From Dehalococcoidia bacterium (GTDB lineage: Bacteria; Chloroflexota; Dehalococcoidia; Dehalococcoidales; CSSed11-197), in NCBI GenBank assembly GCA_003563865.1, contig PWTP01000009.1:1-5773 (forward strand): a DNA stretch of 5,773 bases. Reading direction: 5' to 3'. A program made the translations under genes and the position numbers. Within the stretch, counting starts at the first letter, position 1. Each line of letters opens with the position of its first letter. The notes under the pieces are model-generated. The model was given only the letters and a program-made list of their open reading frames with translations. It searched no databases and was not told the DNA's origin. Below, piece after piece: positions 5,046-5,773 of this stretch.

Positions 5046-5699
5046 ATGCCACTTTCAGAAGAAGAAATGTCTATAAACGACACAGAAACCCAGAGCAAAA
5101 AGTCGAAAAGGTTACAATACTTGGTTTCGTCTTTAACCATTGTGTTTATCCTGGGAACAGGAGTAGCGCTTAGCATTTATTGGGATAATATTTACCAAAT
5201 GGCCGGGTTTGGTTATGCAGGAGGGTTTATCATAAGTGCACTTGGAGGTGCCACTGTTTTTGTGCCAGTGCCTATTATGCCGGTGCAATTTGCCCTGGGT
5301 GGAGTGATCAAGCCCCCGATAGGGCCGGATATACTGGGGCCTCTTTTCGTGGGTGGGGTATGTTCTTTGGGTGAAGCTATTGGATCTGCGAGTATATACA
5401 TCACCGGGCTTGCAGGAGGCTCTCCTTTTTCTCCCCCAAAAACCGGCCGACTAAAACGTCTGAGTGACAAAATGCTTTCGATAATCGAGCGGCGTGGACA
5501 GTTGGGCCTTTTTTTAATGTCTGCTATTATGAACCCGTTTTTCTTTCCGGCATCTCTGATGCTGGGTGCTGCACGCTTTGGATTAATACGTTATACTCTG
5601 ATTGCGTTTGCCGGAAAATTTATAAAATGCACTATCATCGCCTATGCCGGTTACTTTGGTTTTCAAGTCCTCTTCGACCTATTCGGGATCGGCTTATAA
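5046..5699 (+). CDS. VTT-domain (DedA/TVP38-like) integral membrane protein
   Basis: This is a 217-residue polytopic membrane protein. A charged cytoplasmic N-terminus (residues 1-22, with KKSKR) precedes TM1 (about 24-45). The VTT core follows from about 55: GYAGGFIISALGGATVFVPV with the PVPIMP turn (a re-entrant-like segment), the GGVCSLGEAIGSASIYI helix (103-119), a charged loop, then MSAIMNPFFFPASLMLGAARF (158-178) and a final helix with AGKFIKCTIIAYAGYFG (189-205). The order GxxxxxhxxxxxATVFhPVP / LGExhG / NPxFxxxxxhxGAxR / GKxhKxxxxAYxG is characteristic of the VTT (SNARE-associated) family; several studied members scramble phospholipids or move polyprenyl-phosphate carriers across the membrane. 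The substrate here is unknown. A second in-frame ATG at residue 8 (5067) is an alternative start; AAGGA about 12 nt before 5046 slightly favours the first. It is probably transcribed from the promoter at 4689-4717. No terminator is visible in 5700-5773. Confidence 0.85.
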   Translation: MPLSEEEMSINDTETQSKKSKRLQYLVSSLTIVFILGTGVALSIYWDNIYQMAGFGYAGGFIISALGGATVFVPVPIMPVQFALGGVIKPPIGPDILGPLFVGGVCSLGEAIGSASIYITGLAGGSPFSPPKTGRLKRLSDKMLSIIERRGQLGLFLMSAIMNPFFFPASLMLGAARFGLIRYTLIAFAGKFIKCTIIAYAGYFGFQVLFDLFGIGL

Positions 5700-5773
5700 A
5701 ACCACATTTTAAGCACATATTGCATTACATCAAATTAAACTGTTATCGAAGACACCCTTGTTGGCTTAATTCC

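Noticed and set aside
4971..5075. Short plus-strand frame MKRNTNTVSQ... overlapping the VTT gene start
   Set aside because: The nearest purine-rich stretch is about 16 nt upstream, and it runs out of frame into the VTT coding region.
5213..5470. 85-codon minus-strand frame
   Set aside because: It lies antisense to the VTT-domain gene, is Pro-rich in translation and shows no motifs.

Overview
The window is bacterial. It has about mid-40s percent GC, compact minus-strand genes, strong Shine-Dalgarno sites and sigma-A/sigma-70-type promoters. RF3, a macro-domain protein, a long-form nicotinate phosphoribosyltransferase and a VTT-domain membrane protein together suggest an anaerobic Bacillota (Clostridia-like) genome. 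That placement is an inference from general style, not from a marker gene.

Left part (1-2360, minus strand): a Zn-ribbon SAM-dependent methyltransferase runs off the left edge. It lies 16 nt downstream of a complete prfC (release factor 3), so the two look like one transcription unit. About 430 bp without a recognisable gene separates prfC from the next gene upstream.

Middle part (2360-4440, minus strand): a complete macro-domain protein (likely an ADP-ribose or O-acetyl-ADP-ribose hydrolase/reader) has its own convincing promoter and RBS. Just upstream of it is a decayed pncB (nicotinate phosphoribosyltransferase). This pncB has lost roughly its first quarter and also carries a frameshift with a stop, so two independent lesions are visible. 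Next comes a short remnant that resembles the C-terminal end of a C25/caspase-like cysteine peptidase. It abuts the broken 5' end of pncB, as if a deletion or rearrangement had joined the two.

Right part (4440-5773, plus strand): a promoter close to consensus is covered by two separate perfect palindromes, one over the -35 and one over the -10/start. It drives a leader of about 320 nt and then a VTT/DedA-like membrane protein. The leader holds a short reading frame with a very good RBS. That frame is interrupted by one in-frame TGA sitting at the foot of a hairpin, and the surrounding segments can form alternative, mutually exclusive hairpins. It could be an attenuator-type leader peptide, a small gene with a nonsense codon, or (least supported) a UGA-recoded small protein. 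This leader and its promoter are the least ordinary part of the window.

Functional theme: two minus-strand neighbours touch NAD chemistry (pncB makes the NAD precursor NaMN; macro domains handle ADP-ribose derivatives), but the pncB copy here appears dead. No mobile element, CRISPR array, tRNA or rRNA is seen.
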